Part shown: piece by piece, positions 63,373 to 64,000 of the stretch
Layout of the letters: the number at the start of each line of letters is the position of its first letter
Numbering within the stretch: the stretch's first letter is position 1
Assembly: GCF_012972705.2 (NCBI RefSeq)
Contig: NZ_JABCSC020000001.1
Location: forward strand, 186,001-250,000
Direction: 5' to 3'
Source: Uliginosibacterium aquaticum
GTDB lineage: Bacteria; Pseudomonadota; Gammaproteobacteria; Burkholderiales; Rhodocyclaceae
DNA length: 64,000 bases
Made by a program: the position numbers and the translations under genes
Notes under the pieces: generated by a model
The model's database searches: none
The model's input: only the letters and a program-made list of their open reading frames with translations
What the model was told of the DNA's origin: nothing

Positions 63373-64000
63373 GCCTGCAGGGCCTCGCCGAAGATGTCGC
63401 AGGCGGCGGCATGGAAGCTGGCGTAGAAGACCGGCATCATGATCAGCAGGGCTGGCGGAGCAAGAAGGCTCAGCAAGGCCGGCGCAAGGCTGACCAGCAT
63501 GGCTGGCAGCGCCACGCAGATCACCGCCCAGGCCGCGAAAAAGACGCAGATCGCGCCCAGATTGCGCCAACAGGCTACCGCGCTGAAGAACACCGCCTTC
63601 ATGGGCTTCACCTCGGCCAGGGCGATCAGGACCGGCGAGAACCAGAACAGCATTTCCAGTGGCAGACCGAGGACGAGGCCCCACAACATGAAGGGCTGCA
63701 GCTCGGGCGTAATGCTGGCGCTCTGGCCATCTTCGGCCACTTGCAGCAGCGGGGCCGAGCCGTCGACTCCCGCAAGCAGGCCGGCTAGCCACATCACCAG
63801 CAATTGTCCGGCGATACGCAGCAGGCCCAGCACCACCTGCTCCGGCAGATGCAGGCGGAAACCGCGGAACAGCATGCCGGGCTGGGCTGGCTGGCCAGCG
63901 CGGACGGCGCCGCACAGCAGGAACATGCCAACGCCCAGCGGCAGCAGCACGAAGGAGGCCAGGAATTGCCCCAGTAGCGGGATGATGAGCGCCACAAAGA
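63369..64000 (-). CDS. BPSS1780-type membrane protein, C-terminal part (cut by window edge)
   Basis: The visible 210 residues hold about five membrane segments, starting FVALIIPLLGQFLASFVLLP and ending FYASFHAAACDIFGEALQA. This fits the betaproteobacterial BPSS1780 family of unknown role. The frame runs past base 64000, so the N-terminus is missing; the valine/GTG at 63995 is probably internal. It overlaps nadD by four bases. Confidence 0.75.
   Translation of the reverse strand, partial: FVALIIPLLGQFLASFVLLPLGVGMFLLCGAVRAGQPAQPGMLFRGFRLHLPEQVVLGLLRIAGQLLVMWLAGLLAGVDGSAPLLQVAEDGQSASITPELQPFMLWGLVLGLPLEMLFWFSPVLIALAEVKPMKAVFFSAVACWRNLGAICVFFAAWAVICVALPAMLVSLAPALLSLLAPPALLIMMPVFYASFHAAACDIFGEALQA

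Overview
The window is GC-rich, densely coded bacterial chromosome. Class c-type cytochrome maturation (ccmABCDEFGHI), mreBCD-pbp2-rodA-rlpA-ybeD-lipBA, nadD-rsfS-rlmH-maf, ubiB, hemE, DUF1840 and a BPSS1780-type membrane protein together point to a Gram-negative, respiring betaproteobacterium, probably of the Rhodocyclales; the order is an inference from gene content. I saw no rRNA, tRNA, CRISPR array, transposase or prophage gene.

Layout. 1-7.4 kb: start of a chemoreceptor (cut by the window edge), then the complete ccm operon. 7.4-14.8 kb: small conserved genes, YceH, an RluA-type pseudouridine synthase, thiD, rlhA, a small secreted peptide and a secreted DUF4832 protein. 14.8-20.5 kb: a membrane GGDEF-EAL protein, a basic small protein with a TTG start, lipocalin Blc and a TRAP transporter in the order P-M-Q. 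20.6-28.0 kb: an envelope-stress block, with a CpxP/Spy-like His/Met-rich protein and a four-gene MacAB-type efflux system on the minus strand, divergent from a CpxRA-like two-component system. Candidate CpxR half-sites lie between the two halves. 28-34.4 kb: CoA-binding protein, an unusual Gly-rich lipoprotein of the alpha/beta-hydrolase type, an orphan response regulator, an MBL hydrolase, a flavin reductase, DUF1840, two tandem paralogous six-cysteine lipoproteins and a LysE/RhtB exporter.

34.6-47.2 kb: gatC-gmhA-gatA-Fe-ADH (no gatB), divergent from mreB, then the rod-shape/cell-wall and lipoate genes. 47.2-55.5 kb: PilZ protein, DUF3820, ilvD, lgt, an AbrB-Doc toxin-antitoxin pair, priA, a gene-free AT-rich gap with DnaA boxes, and hemE. 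55.7-64 kb: ubiB, a periplasmic solute-binding protein, a sodium:solute symporter, a VanZ-like protein and the maf-rlmH-rsfS-nadD operon, ending in a membrane protein cut by the window edge.

The most unusual feature of the window is a set of non-coding palindromic elements: a ~220 bp inverted-repeat element present twice (34457-34676 and 60978-61198, with a compensatory change in the terminal arms), a different 266 bp element (50903-51168), a ~120 bp palindrome (20469-20590), and a trio of REP-like hairpins with GTAG heads (10951-11058). All five sit 0-4 bases after a stop codon, so they probably act as 3' ends of transcripts as well as repeats. The second main lead is the priA-hemE gap, with two perfect inverted TTATCCACA boxes and a third TTATGCACA box next to AT-rich DNA.
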